Shown one piece after another: positions 42,703-51,039 of a DNA stretch of 52,066 bases. Every line of letters begins with the position of its first letter. Within the stretch, counting starts at the first letter, position 1. Position numbers and translations under genes: made by a program. The stretch covers positions 1 through 52,066 of the forward strand of contig JABGQV010000129.1 of NCBI GenBank assembly GCA_018648655.1. Reading direction: 5' to 3'. Source of the stretch: Anaerolineae bacterium. GTDB taxonomy: Bacteria > Chloroflexota > Anaerolineae > Anaerolineales > Villigracilaceae. The notes under the pieces are model-generated. The model made no database searches. It saw nothing but the letters and a program-made list of their open reading frames with translations, and was not told the DNA's origin.

Positions 42703-44973
42703 ATGTCATCAGAATCTACATTTATATTAAAAAAAGAAAGAAGCTTACCTGCAGAAGCACCTCAATCTATTATAAAAAGAGATGGGCGTAAAGTTGATTT
42801 TGATGCATCTCGTATAGAAACAGCCATAACAAAATGTTTTAATAGCATAAGCACAAAACCAGAAAAAACCGCTGGAGAATTTACGGACGAAGTTATTGAT
42901 ATTGTTGCCGTAAAATACCCAAACCCAGAAGTCCCTTCTGTAGAGCAAGTTCAAGATATTGTTGAAATTGTTTTTCTTGCTGAAGGAGAATATGAAGCTG
43001 CAAAACATTATATTTTGTATCGTTTTGAACATGCACAGCAGAGATTAGAAAGACCTGTTCCGGATGAAGTGCGCGATGCTTTTGGAAAATCGGATGAATA
43101 CTTCCCTACAGAGCTCCAAAAATTCCAGTTTTTTGATAAATACTCAAGATTTAATTATGAGTTTGGGCGTAGAGAAACGTGGATCGAAACTGTAGACCGC
43201 TCAGTTGATTTCTTAAAGGAAATTTCAGATTCACGTTTAAGCGAAGATGTATATACCCGTATAAAAAAAGCAATGTTAGGCATGGAGGCGATGCCCTCGA
43301 TGAGATTAATTGCTATGGCAGGGGCTGCTGCGCGGCGTAATAATATCGCAATTTATAACTGCTCTTATATACCGGTAGATAGTCTGGACGCCTTTGTTGA
43401 AGCGTTAATTATTTCAATGAGCGGGTGTGGTGTAGGTTATTCTGTGGAGAGTTTGAATATAGAAAAGCTACCTCGAATTGAAAGCCAAAATGGTGCCCCG
43501 ATTAAAGAATTTGTTGTCCCCGATTCCGCAGATGGTTGGGCAGATGCACTTAAATTAGGGCTAGAATCTTGGAGTACAGGCAAAGATATTGTTTTTGATT
43601 ATTCGCTTGTGCGCCCAGCGGGCGTACCGCTGGCTACTAAAGGCGGACGGGCTTCAGGGCCTGAGCCTCTGAAGAAAATGCTAGATTTTGTGCGCACGCT
43701 TTTCTTTAGAAGACAAGGGAATGTTTTACGCCCAATTGATGCACACGATATTATGTGTGCGATTGGTAGCGCTGCTGTCTCTGGTGGTGTTCGCCGAACA
43801 GCCATGATTGCTCTATTTGATTTTGATGATATTGAGATGCAGACCTGTAAAAATGGTGAAAATATCAAAAATAATGAACAGCGCTGGAATGCAAATAACT
43901 CTGCAGTGTGGCCTGAGCGAAAATTGACCCAACAAGAAGTAACCAAATTCATGATGGGAATGATAGAGTCTGGCAGAGGTGAGCCGGGAATATTCAGCCG
44001 ATATTCTGCAAATAACACTAAACCCGCAAGGAGAAAAGCTGCTAAATTTGGCACCAATCCTTGTGGTGAAGTTTTTCTGCGCCCATTAGAGTTCTGTAAT
44101 TTATCCATTGCAGTTGCAAGACCAGATGATACTTTTGAGACTTTAAAAGATAAGGTTGAGGTCGCGACAATTATTGGCACAATCCAATCCTTGGCAACTC
44201 ACTTTCCTGGTTTACGCCCTGAGTGGAAGAAAAACAGTGAAGAAGAAAGACTCTTAGGTGTAGATATCAATGGACAGATGGATAGCTCAGCTGCTCGTGA
44301 TCCAGAAATACAGAAAAAACTTAAACAAGCTGTTTTAGATACTAATAAAAAATACGCTGAAATTCTTGAAATCAATATCTCTGCTTCAACGACTTGTGTG
44401 AAGCCTTCAGGAAATTCTTCACAACTATTCAATTGCTCTTCTGGCGTTCATGCCCGCTGGTCTAAATATTATATTCGCAATGTGCGTGTGGGCGCGTTTA
44501 CGCCACTTTACAAGGTGCTACGCGACACAGGTGTTCCCATGGACCCTGAGAATGGTCAGGCACATGATACGGCAGATACTTGGGTTGTACATTTCCCTGT
44601 AAAATCTCCTGATAATGCGATTATGCGTAGTGACCTATCAGCTATAGAGCAATGTGAGTATTGGTTGCGGATTAAAACGAACTGGACAGAGCATAACCCT
44701 AGTGTAACCATTACTTATCAAGAAAATGAAGTTTTAGATTTGATTAAATGGGTTTGGGAGAAGCAAGAAATTATAGGAGGCATGACCTTTTTGCCCCATT
44801 TTGACGCTCAATATAGCCAGATGCCCTATATGGAAATTACTAAAGATGAATATGAAGATTTAAAGGGAAGTTTTCCTGAAATTGATTTTTCGAAAATTTA
44901 TCGTTATGAGTTAGAAGATTACACTACTGTAGCGCAAGAATTAGCTTGTTTTGCGGGAGGGTGTGAAGAGTAA
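42703..44973 (+). CDS. nrdJ: Adenosylcobalamin-dependent ribonucleoside-triphosphate reductase (class II, monomeric)
   Basis: 756 residues. ATP-cone at about 20-110 (SIIKRDGRKVDFDASRI), then the ten-stranded barrel. Cys220 (NCSYIP), Cys454 in NPCGE and Cys465 (LEFCNLS) correspond to Cys119, Cys408 and Cys419 of the Lactobacillus leichmannii enzyme, including the same spacing of 11 between the last two. The C-terminal pair Cys749/Cys754 matches the spacing of its swinging-arm Cys731/Cys736. EEERLLGVDINGQMD is typical of this type. It makes dNTPs from NTPs using coenzyme B12, working with or without oxygen. A GGAG lies upstream of the ATG. No intein or insertion. A strong terminator follows. 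Confidence 0.93.
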   Translation: MSSESTFILKKERSLPAEAPQSIIKRDGRKVDFDASRIETAITKCFNSISTKPEKTAGEFTDEVIDIVAVKYPNPEVPSVEQVQDIVEIVFLAEGEYEAAKHYILYRFEHAQQRLERPVPDEVRDAFGKSDEYFPTELQKFQFFDKYSRFNYEFGRRETWIETVDRSVDFLKEISDSRLSEDVYTRIKKAMLGMEAMPSMRLIAMAGAAARRNNIAIYNCSYIPVDSLDAFVEALIISMSGCGVGYSVESLNIEKLPRIESQNGAPIKEFVVPDSADGWADALKLGLESWSTGKDIVFDYSLVRPAGVPLATKGGRASGPEPLKKMLDFVRTLFFRRQGNVLRPIDAHDIMCAIGSAAVSGGVRRTAMIALFDFDDIEMQTCKNGENIKNNEQRWNANNSAVWPERKLTQQEVTKFMMGMIESGRGEPGIFSRYSANNTKPARRKAAKFGTNPCGEVFLRPLEFCNLSIAVARPDDTFETLKDKVEVATIIGTIQSLATHFPGLRPEWKKNSEEERLLGVDINGQMDSSAARDPEIQKKLKQAVLDTNKKYAEILEINISASTTCVKPSGNSSQLFNCSSGVHARWSKYYIRNVRVGAFTPLYKVLRDTGVPMDPENGQAHDTADTWVVHFPVKSPDNAIMRSDLSAIEQCEYWLRIKTNWTEHNPSVTITYQENEVLDLIKWVWEKQEIIGGMTFLPHFDAQYSQMPYMEITKDEYEDLKGSFPEIDFSKIYRYELEDYTTVAQELACFAGGCEE

Positions 44974-44988
44974 AGAAATTTAAAATTT

Positions 44989-45034
44989 AAACAAAAAAGG
45001 AGGCTCTCACGTGAGAGCCTCCTTTTTTGTTTTT
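44989..45034. terminator. Strong bidirectional terminator after nrdJ
   Basis: A perfect 22-bp inverted repeat without spacer (44989-45010 with 45011-45032), with A- and T-rich ends, lies between nrdJ and the convergent GH114 gene. Its left arm ends with AGGCTCTCAC. Confidence 0.95.
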
Positions 45035-45047
45035 AATACTTGAAAAC

Positions 45048-45962
45048 TTAGGGGCATTCTGCTCTATATTCATCTAGGTTTCTATTTTTCAAGAAAACAT
45101 AAAATCCTAGGGCTTTGGCTTGAGGGCAAATATCGGCAATAAATTTTTCATAGCTGACTTCGTCGGTATACTCTGCTGCAAAAACAGGTTTTCCAGCTTC
45201 AATTAGGGGAAGCATTTCCTCGCACCACTCGCCAACGAAGCAATCTTCTGTGAGACCCCAGTCGAAATATAGGAGCAGGTCAAAAACTTGGTCTTCACCA
45301 TTTTTTTGCCCAATGCTCAAGCCCCGTGCATGCGCTTCTTCTGCCAGCCAGATATTATAGGCAATTTGGTCTTCGTAGCTAATATCAAACCCTGTATCTG
45401 CCCACATCGAATCCATATTATCCGGCTCAACACCGTCAAATCCTTTTTCTGCGCACATATCTAGTCTAGCGAGCATGATGGGGGCAAGCAGGTCAATTTG
45501 GCGAATATCAAGCCATTTTTCACCTGCCCAGCCTTCATAGTCCTTTCCTATTACTTTAGCTGGGAAGTCTGCCGCGTCTGGTCGCCAATCTTCCCAACTC
45601 CCAACAGAGATATAGCAGAAGACCTTTTTTCCCTCTGAATGCAGACGTGAAATCAGGCTTGCTTTTGTTTCAAAAGCATCGATGTCGAAAATAGCAGCGT
45701 TGAATTCGGTGTTGATTTCATCGTTATTTCCAAGTTGCCATGAAAAGGTACTGTCAAGCGGCGGGTGCCAAATTTCTACTGGGGGGAATGCTGTTTCGGT
45801 TGGGTGTGTATCTGTGGCAGCGAGCGATGCCTCAGTTGGCAGAGATGTTGAAGTTGGAGAGACAGGCTCAATAGGCGCTGGTGCCGTTGCTGGAGATGCT
45901 GGGGATGCGCATCCGCTGGTTAATAAGGTCAATGCTAAAAGTAGAATAAGTGTTAGTTTCAT
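45048..45962 (-). CDS. GH114-family (endo-alpha-1,4-polygalactosaminidase-like) lipoprotein
   Basis: 304 residues. Lipobox LTSGC with Cys18, then a Pro/Ser/Thr-rich linker to about residue 65. The domain is a TIM barrel of the GH114/TM1410 type: WHPPLDSTFSWQL at its start, KVFCYISVGSWEDWRPD, GFDGVEPDNMDSM (probable acidic catalytic residues), IGQKNGEDQV and CEEMLPLIEAGKPVFAAEYTD. Characterised relatives cut galactosaminogalactan or similar amino-sugar polymers; this one could act on extracellular matrix. AAGGA lies upstream of the ATG. It is separated from secF by a terminator. Confidence 0.88.
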   Translation of the reverse strand: MKLTLILLLALTLLTSGCASPASPATAPAPIEPVSPTSTSLPTEASLAATDTHPTETAFPPVEIWHPPLDSTFSWQLGNNDEINTEFNAAIFDIDAFETKASLISRLHSEGKKVFCYISVGSWEDWRPDAADFPAKVIGKDYEGWAGEKWLDIRQIDLLAPIMLARLDMCAEKGFDGVEPDNMDSMWADTGFDISYEDQIAYNIWLAEEAHARGLSIGQKNGEDQVFDLLLYFDWGLTEDCFVGEWCEEMLPLIEAGKPVFAAEYTDEVSYEKFIADICPQAKALGFYVFLKNRNLDEYRAECP

Positions 45963-46009
45963 CCTGAAATCCTTAAGTGCTGAGCCCTCACTAGGAGAGT
46001 ATTAAACGA

Positions 46010-46037
46010 AAATGGCGCATCAAGTGATGCGCCATTT
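46010..46037 (-). terminator. secDF terminator
   Basis: A 13-bp perfect stem (46010-46022 with 46025-46037) between the secF stop and the GH114 start; on the reverse strand it ends in a short T-run. Confidence 0.75.
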
Positions 46038-46053
46038 ATTTTACTTTATTTTT

Positions 46054-46965
46054 TTATGCTCTAGCTTTCTTTTTCTTGAACCAATTCTCCCATTCTCTAT
46101 TTTCCCACACAACAAGTACTGGTGCGGCGATGAAAATGGATGAGTAGGTTCCGCTCATTAAGCCAACTAGCAAAACGATGACGAATTGTTGCAGGGTTAC
46201 GCCGCCGAAGAAGGCGAGAGCAAGAAGCAAGAATTCCACAGTCATGAGTTGGGTGTTAATGGAGCGTTGTAAGGTTTGTACAATAGAGTGATTGACGAGT
46301 GTCTCGTAATCGAGGCGACGCAAGGAGCTAGAGTTTTCGCGAATGCGGTCAAAAACAACGATGGAATCTTGCATTGAGAAGCCGATGACGGTGAGCAGGG
46401 CAGTGAGGAAGAGTGAGTCGATTTCCCATCCGAAAAAGAGACCACCCAAGGCTGTGACACTGAAGATAACCGCAACATCATGAATCATCGCGAGAATGGC
46501 AGAAATGCCGTAGCGATATCCATTTTGAATGCTACGGAAAGACCATGCGATGAAAAGTAGAACAAGGAAGGAGGATACGCCTACCGCCATTGCAGCACGG
46601 GAGGTAACTTGTTCGCCGATACTGGGACCTACACTGTCAAAGCGCTGCACGGTAGTTTCACCAAAAGTCTCGTCTAGTGCGCTAAGAACAGCATCGCGCT
46701 TTTCATTATCTAAAAACTCTGAACGAATAATGATGCTGCCTGTTTCTGTAGTTTGGACTTGTGGGTCTTTAATATTGGCTTCTTTGTAGACAGAAAAAAT
46801 TTCTTCTACTTGAGGTGTTTCCCCTTCAAAGGTGACTTCGAGGAGGCTGCCGCCAGTGAAATCAATGGAGAGTGACAGACCACCAGAGGCAAGTACGAAA
46901 AGGCCAGGTAGAATAATGAGTAAAGAAAGAGCAAAGAAAAGATAGCGTTTACTAAGTAAATTCAT
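46054..46965 (-). CDS. secF: Protein translocase subunit SecF
   Basis: 303 residues with six membrane helices. The first periplasmic loop starts with LSIDFTGGSLLEV, and the helix 4/5 region reads GFSMQDSIVVFDRIRENS, both SecF signatures. With SecD it uses proton flow to assist late steps of Sec export. AGGAG lies seven bases upstream of the ATG; the secD stop is 12 bases away, so the two form an operon. Confidence 0.96.
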   Translation of the reverse strand: MNLLSKRYLFFALSLLIILPGLFVLASGGLSLSIDFTGGSLLEVTFEGETPQVEEIFSVYKEANIKDPQVQTTETGSIIIRSEFLDNEKRDAVLSALDETFGETTVQRFDSVGPSIGEQVTSRAAMAVGVSSFLVLLFIAWSFRSIQNGYRYGISAILAMIHDVAVIFSVTALGGLFFGWEIDSLFLTALLTVIGFSMQDSIVVFDRIRENSSSLRRLDYETLVNHSIVQTLQRSINTQLMTVEFLLLALAFFGGVTLQQFVIVLLVGLMSGTYSSIFIAAPVLVVWENREWENWFKKKKARA

Positions 46966-46977
46966 GATTTTGCTCCT

Positions 46978-48342
46978 TTATATACCAAACCAGCGTGGGT
47001 AATTCTTGATTTTGAGCTTATCAAGAGCGAGAGCCAGCAGGGTTCGAGTAATGTAGAGGGAAGAAAAAAGGGAAATGAGTACACCCATTGCAAGAGTGAG
47101 TGCAAAACCTTTAACGATGGTGGCGCCGAATGCACTACCAAACCAGAAGAGAATTACGGATGTGATTAGCACAGCAGCGTTAGAATCTCGAATGGATGGC
47201 CAAGCGCGTGACCAGGCCATATCGAAGGCTTGACGGAGGCTGCGTCCCTTGCGAAGTTCTTCTTTGAGTCTTTCAAAGACAAGAATATTTGCATCTAGCG
47301 CAGAGCCAGTACTGAGCATGAAGCCTGCAATACCAGGGAGAGTAAGTGTTACGCCAATCCACTTGAAGATTGCATAAGCGATGATGGCATAGAAGATAAT
47401 GGAAATATCAGCCATGATACCCGGGAGGCGATAATACGTGCCCATGAAAAGGATAACGATGATGATGCCGATCAAGCCTGCCTGTAAGGAGCGCTGAAGA
47501 GAATCTTCGCCTAGTGTGGGGCCAATAATACGACTTTCTACAATTTTAAGTGGCACAGGGAGTGAACCATAGCGTAATTGGACTGCTAAGTTATTTGCGC
47601 TCTCGTAATCAAATTGTCCCGTAATTACACCGCTACCGCCAGTGATTGCACTTTGGATGCGGGGGACAGAGATAATCTCTTTATCTAAAACAATCGCGAG
47701 AAATTCATCAATATGCGTAGCGGTGTATTCGGCAAAGATGTCGCTTCCTTCATCAGTTAAGGAAAAAGCGATTTGAAGATTCCCGCCCTGATCTTGGGAA
47801 ACACCAACATCGTTGAGCGCGCCACCTGTCATCACAGTTTGATAAACAGTGGGGGCATCAGTGTCTGCGTCGTTAGTTTCTATGCTATCTGCTGAGAGAC
47901 CGTAATCGGTCTCAATAAATGTCCCTGCGGGAAGTGGCGTAGTGCCCATGTCAACAAATTCTAGCAAACCAGTTTGTTGAATGGTGTTGATTACGCCTTC
48001 TGTATCTTCTAAGCCAGGAAATTCACCAACAATACGGCGATCGCCTGCAACTTGAACTAGATTCTCAGAAACGCCCAAAGCATTTGTGCGGTTTTCGATA
48101 ACGCTGCGGGCAACTTCCATTTGCTCTGTAGAAATATCTGCATCTTCAGGCAAATCTACTTCAAGCAAGACTTGTAAGCCACCGCGTAAATCAAGGCCTA
48201 GTTGGGGCTTGACGTTACGTTCAAAGAGCGCTTCTCCGTTGAAGGGGTTGGCGATGTAGATTGTTTCGCTTAAACCAATCCAGAGCGCAAAAATGACCAG
48301 AACGATAATCACGAGCAATCGAGTGTTTTGATTTCTTATCAT
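46978..48342 (-). CDS. secD: Protein translocase subunit SecD
   Basis: 454 residues. First helix, then the large periplasmic region beginning [17 protein letters not shown]; the C-terminal membrane half carries [34 protein letters not shown] and [22 protein letters not shown], all SecD signatures. It is shorter than E. coli SecD, as in most Gram-positive-type and Chloroflexota proteins. GGAG lies about ten bases before the ATG. secF follows. Confidence 0.96.
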   Translation of the reverse strand: MIRNQNTRLLVIIVLVIFALWIGLSETIYIANPFNGEALFERNVKPQLGLDLRGGLQVLLEVDLPEDADISTEQMEVARSVIENRTNALGVSENLVQVAGDRRIVGEFPGLEDTEGVINTIQQTGLLEFVDMGTTPLPAGTFIETDYGLSADSIETNDADTDAPTVYQTVMTGGALNDVGVSQDQGGNLQIAFSLTDEGSDIFAEYTATHIDEFLAIVLDKEIISVPRIQSAITGGSGVITGQFDYESANNLAVQLRYGSLPVPLKIVESRIIGPTLGEDSLQRSLQAGLIGIIIVILFMGTYYRLPGIMADISIIFYAIIAYAIFKWIGVTLTLPGIAGFMLSTGSALDANILVFERLKEELRKGRSLRQAFDMAWSRAWPSIRDSNAAVLITSVILFWFGSAFGATIVKGFALTLAMGVLISLFSSLYITRTLLALALDKLKIKNYPRWFGI

Positions 48343-48487
48343 AAACTTTTACTCCAATTCATAAAAATACCACCAAAGCTCCGGCGGCGAGTGGATTATA
48401 CCTCTATAGGGGGCGCATGTGTAGGGGAAATTTATTCAAAAAGGCATTGAATTAGCATGTTTTGAAAAAGAAATATATTCTAGGTGA

Positions 48488-48850
48488 TTATTTATCCTCC
48501 CTGATAAACTCCAATACTTTCAGAAATATTTCTTCAGGTGTCAACTTATCTGTATCGAGATAAAAATCGGCGTATTCGCGGGCATCTCTCAGGCGGTGTT
48601 GCTGCACTTCATATTCTTTTGGCCCCCAACTAAGTCTTCTGCGTTCTTGTGCTATTGGGTATGAAACTTGCAAGAAGATTAGTATATCTGGGTTGGCTAA
48701 ACGCCTCCACATATCCTTAACATAGGAATGCTCTTGTGCGATTTGTTTGATATTAATCCCATGCTCTCTCAGCTTTGCTGTTAAAGTTGATTTACCTGCT
48801 GAGCAGGGTCCAACAACCCCAAGTAAAACCCCTTCTTTAGTGGTTGTCAT
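48488..48850 (-). CDS. Small P-loop NTPase, kinase-like
   Basis: 120 residues from ATG 48850. Walker A GPCSAGKST lies near the N-terminus. Later stretches (NPDILIFLQVSYPIAQERRR, RDAREYADFYLDTDKLTPEEI) resemble small nucleotide or adenylate-kinase-like folds with an Arg-rich lid, but I recognise no family. The ATG lies within the last codons of the TrkA-type gene (14-base overlap), so translation is probably coupled. Reading further upstream in frame would add 33 residues that lie opposite in frame to the TrkA coding sequence and look like a shadow. Confidence 0.65.
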   Translation of the reverse strand: MTTTKEGVLLGVVGPCSAGKSTLTAKLREHGINIKQIAQEHSYVKDMWRRLANPDILIFLQVSYPIAQERRRLSWGPKEYEVQQHRLRDAREYADFYLDTDKLTPEEIFLKVLEFIREDK

Positions 48851-49892
48851 GGACAACTGAGCTGATTTTGTCAGGGTTGCCAAGAATGGCAATAATGTCA
48901 TTTTTTCGCAGTATTCGTATTCCTGCGGGGTGCATATCTGCTTCTTCACCGCGCCGTAAAAGGACTACGCTTACATCATAATCCCCTTCTATTCGGGCAA
49001 CAGACATTTGCTTTAGTTCTGAATTTCTGTGGACTTCGAGTTTTGCCAAGCTAAGCGCCTCTCCTTCTACTGTAATAGGGCGCGTAATTTCTATTCCTGC
49101 TGAAGCGGCAGCAAAAGCTGGAGCAGAAATGCTAGTTGCGCTAAAAGCATTGAAGCCAAATTGTTTTTGAATTGATTTCGCAAATTCATCATCGAAAATA
49201 CGCACAACAACATTGATTTCTGGGTTGAGCTTACGTGCTTTGACAGCAATTTGAAGGTTCAGTGCATCCGATTGCATGCAAAGAGTGATTGTGCGTGCTT
49301 TATAAATTCCTGCTTTTTCTAGGGCAGATTGCCGAGAAGCATCATCGTGAATTACGGGAATGCCCATCTCACGCACAGCGTCTACTAAGTCATCTTTAGG
49401 GTCAAGTTCAATACAAGCAATATCTATTCCAAGGCTGCTTAGGTGTTCTGAAACACGAAAACCAAGATGCCCCAAGCCAACTAAAATTGTATGATTATTA
49501 AAGGTAGATGCTATAGCCATTTCCCATTCCTTATTGCGTGCGTTGCGGTTAAAGAGCATGATGCCAAAATCGGAGAGACCTTGTGCGAGAATGCCAAGCC
49601 CAAATATTGGCATAATAAAATAAAAGGCTTCCAAAAAGGGATTGGTAGGGAACTCGCCACTAGGTTGTAGAAAAGATAAAGTTAGAATTAGATAGACAGC
49701 TTCTGAATAATCGTGCAAAGGCTCTCCAACTAGTGAGCCAATTCTTTGATATAGCGCACCTCCACCTAACATTGTTGCTATAAAAACAAATAAGGGAACA
49801 CGAAACTCTTTCAATAAGAGTTTCGTGTCACGCCAAGATGCTTGCCATCTATCTCGTCTTCTTTGCATATTCTTTGTTATCTTATCCAGCAC
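48837..49892 (-). CDS. TrkA-N/RCK-domain protein with two-helix channel-like N-terminus
   Basis: 351 residues. Two membrane helices (about 33-55 and 85-110) enclose a pore-loop-like segment. The Rossmann RCK (TrkA_N) domain starts at HTILVGLGHLGFRV with GxGxxG and IELDPKDD; a TrkA_C domain (SLAKLEVHRNSELKQMSV) ends the protein. The layout is that of MthK-type K+ channels or Castor/Pollux-like channels, but the selectivity filter TVGYG is absent: the loop reads LTLSFLQPSGEFP. Ion selectivity is thus uncertain. It lies 26 bases downstream of the SpoIIE-type phosphatase gene and overlaps the P-loop gene. Confidence 0.82.
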   Translation of the reverse strand: MLDKITKNMQRRRDRWQASWRDTKLLLKEFRVPLFVFIATMLGGGALYQRIGSLVGEPLHDYSEAVYLILTLSFLQPSGEFPTNPFLEAFYFIMPIFGLGILAQGLSDFGIMLFNRNARNKEWEMAIASTFNNHTILVGLGHLGFRVSEHLSSLGIDIACIELDPKDDLVDAVREMGIPVIHDDASRQSALEKAGIYKARTITLCMQSDALNLQIAVKARKLNPEINVVVRIFDDEFAKSIQKQFGFNAFSATSISAPAFAAASAGIEITRPITVEGEALSLAKLEVHRNSELKQMSVARIEGDYDVSVVLLRRGEEADMHPAGIRILRKNDIIAILGNPDKISSVVHDNH

Positions 49893-49918
49893 TTTTATAG
49901 TAGCTAGGTATAATCTTT

Positions 49919-50629
49919 TTAAATACTACCGATTGGAAGCTCAACATTCATTCGGCGAATAATATCATCTTCTTCAGCGGTAACTCGAAGAACAACTACA
50001 CTAATATCATCAGCAGGACGGTTTTCATCTAGGCGCACGGCGTGCGCCAAGAGCGCATCTGCAATTTCTTGTGGATGTGGGTCTTCAACATCGAGCGCTG
50101 CTTGAATAGCCTCGCTAATATCCATTGCTTGACCTCTGCGTTTGCCCGCATGGGTTAAGCCATCGGTATAAATAATAATGGTAAGCCCAGGTGTTAATGC
50201 AATCTCACTAATTGCAGGGCGGATATTACGGCCAATGCCAATCGGAGAACTATCAGTCTTCAATATATCTAGCTGGTCCCCATGACATATATATGTAGGA
50301 GCTGGGTTATTTCTTGTCAGAACCACTGTTTTTGTTTTCAGATCAACAGAAGCGATATTTAGCGTAGAAGAAACTTTGCCCATCTTCTCGGTGTACAAAT
50401 AATCAGAGGCTGCACGCGCAGCAGCACCATCTCGTACGCCTTCAGCAAGCAAACCAATCACTTTGCGAACAACCATCATTGAGATTGCTTTTGCACCTCG
50501 GCCAGATGTTTGCCCGTCTGCTAAGACCACAGAAATCCCACCGTTTGGGCGCTCAATTATCTCAAGTGTATCGCCGCTTTTTGAGACGGCATATTTTTTT
50601 ACTTTCGAGCCTGCTATTTTGATTTTCAT
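49919..50629 (-). CDS. SpoIIE-type (PP2C) serine phosphatase, stand-alone domain
   Basis: 236 residues, just the catalytic domain with no sensor or membrane part. Metal-site motifs: VLADGQTSGRGAKA, IIYTDGLTHA and RPADDISVVVL. SpoIIE-like phosphatases dephosphorylate anti-anti-sigma factors or similar partners in partner-switching systems; no such partner is encoded here. No Shine-Dalgarno; TACAAT (50642-50637) lies seven bases before the ATG, suggesting a leaderless transcript. It heads the reverse-strand run to the TrkA-type and P-loop genes. Confidence 0.85.
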   Translation of the reverse strand: MKIKIAGSKVKKYAVSKSGDTLEIIERPNGGISVVLADGQTSGRGAKAISMMVVRKVIGLLAEGVRDGAAARAASDYLYTEKMGKVSSTLNIASVDLKTKTVVLTRNNPAPTYICHGDQLDILKTDSSPIGIGRNIRPAISEIALTPGLTIIIYTDGLTHAGKRRGQAMDISEAIQAALDVEDPHPQEIADALLAHAVRLDENRPADDISVVVLRVTAEEDDIIRRMNVELPIGSI

Positions 50630-50642
50630 AGGCTAAATTGTA
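50627..50642 (-). promoter_or_regulatory. -10 element directly before the SpoIIE-type gene (leaderless promoter candidate)
   Basis: Reverse strand TACAAT (50642-50637), seven bases TTAGCCT, then ATG. No ribosome binding site. It lies back to back with the rpmF promoter. Confidence 0.5.
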
Positions 50643-50655
50643 CAACAAATTGGGC

Positions 50656-50684
50656 TTGACGTCACTAGTCAACACCACTATAAT
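50656..50684 (+). promoter_or_regulatory. rpmF promoter with an overlapping inverted repeat
   Basis: TTGACG at 50656-50661, 17-base spacer, TATAAT at 50679-50684: a near-consensus sigma-70-type promoter. The inverted repeat TTGAC (50656-50660) / GTCAA (50668-50672) covers the -35 and spacer, as an operator would. Confidence 0.8.
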
Positions 50685-50711
50685 CAGCCCGCTTGTCTAG
50701 AGAATGAATTT

Positions 50712-50728
50712 ATCGGGCACCGCCCGAT
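50712..50728 (+). promoter_or_regulatory. Hairpin in the rpmF leader
   Basis: ATCGGGC (50712-50718) pairs with GCCCGAT (50722-50728) around ACC, ten bases before the AAGGAG ribosome binding site. It may stabilise the mRNA or bind a regulator; many ribosomal-protein leaders are autoregulated. Confidence 0.45.
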
Positions 50729-50751
50729 GTTTGTATTAAGGAGAAAGTCGA

Positions 50752-50940
50752 ATGACCCCGTTGCCAAAGCGTAAAATTTCCAAAGGTCGCCGCAATCGTC
50801 GCCGCGCCCACGATGCCCTCAAAGCTCGTAATTTAACCACCTGCTCAAACTGTGGCTCTGCACGATTGCCACATACCGTTTGTGGCGAATGTGGTTTTTA
50901 TAAAAGCCGCGAAGTTATCGAAGTTAAATCAGACAAATAA
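50752..50940 (+). CDS. rpmF: 50S ribosomal protein L32
   Basis: 62 residues. The N-terminus PLPKRKISKGRRNRRRAHDAL is the L32 hallmark; the zinc ribbon has Cys31/Cys34 and Cys44/Cys47 (CSNC, CGEC), so this is the zinc-binding form. AAGGAG lies upstream. It is separated from fabD by a terminator-like hairpin. In many bacteria rpmF sits next to fatty-acid genes (plsX-fabH-fabD), and that link is partly kept here. Confidence 0.97.
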   Translation: MTPLPKRKISKGRRNRRRAHDALKARNLTTCSNCGSARLPHTVCGECGFYKSREVIEVKSDK

Positions 50941-50957
50941 TCAGATTTGACCCTTTC

Positions 50958-50986
50958 AAAAGAGCCGTGACTATAACGGCTCTTTT
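50958..50986 (+). terminator. Hairpin/terminator between rpmF and fabD
   Basis: AAAAGAGCCGT (50958-50968) pairs with ACGGCTCTTTT (50976-50986), loop of seven. It ends in four T's, so termination may be partial. Confidence 0.75.
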
Positions 50987-51039
50987 GTGTTTTAAGGCAA
51001 GATAAGAAAATAAATCAAAATTATATAGATAGGAAGAAA

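Noticed and set aside
42703-44973. Intein in nrdJ.
   Set aside because: The catalytic Cys spacing matches the Lactobacillus enzyme and the length is normal; there is no insertion.
48851-48949. N-terminal extension of the small P-loop protein.
   Set aside because: The extra residues lie entirely within the TrkA-type gene in another frame and show no conserved pattern; the Walker A protein fits a start at 48850.
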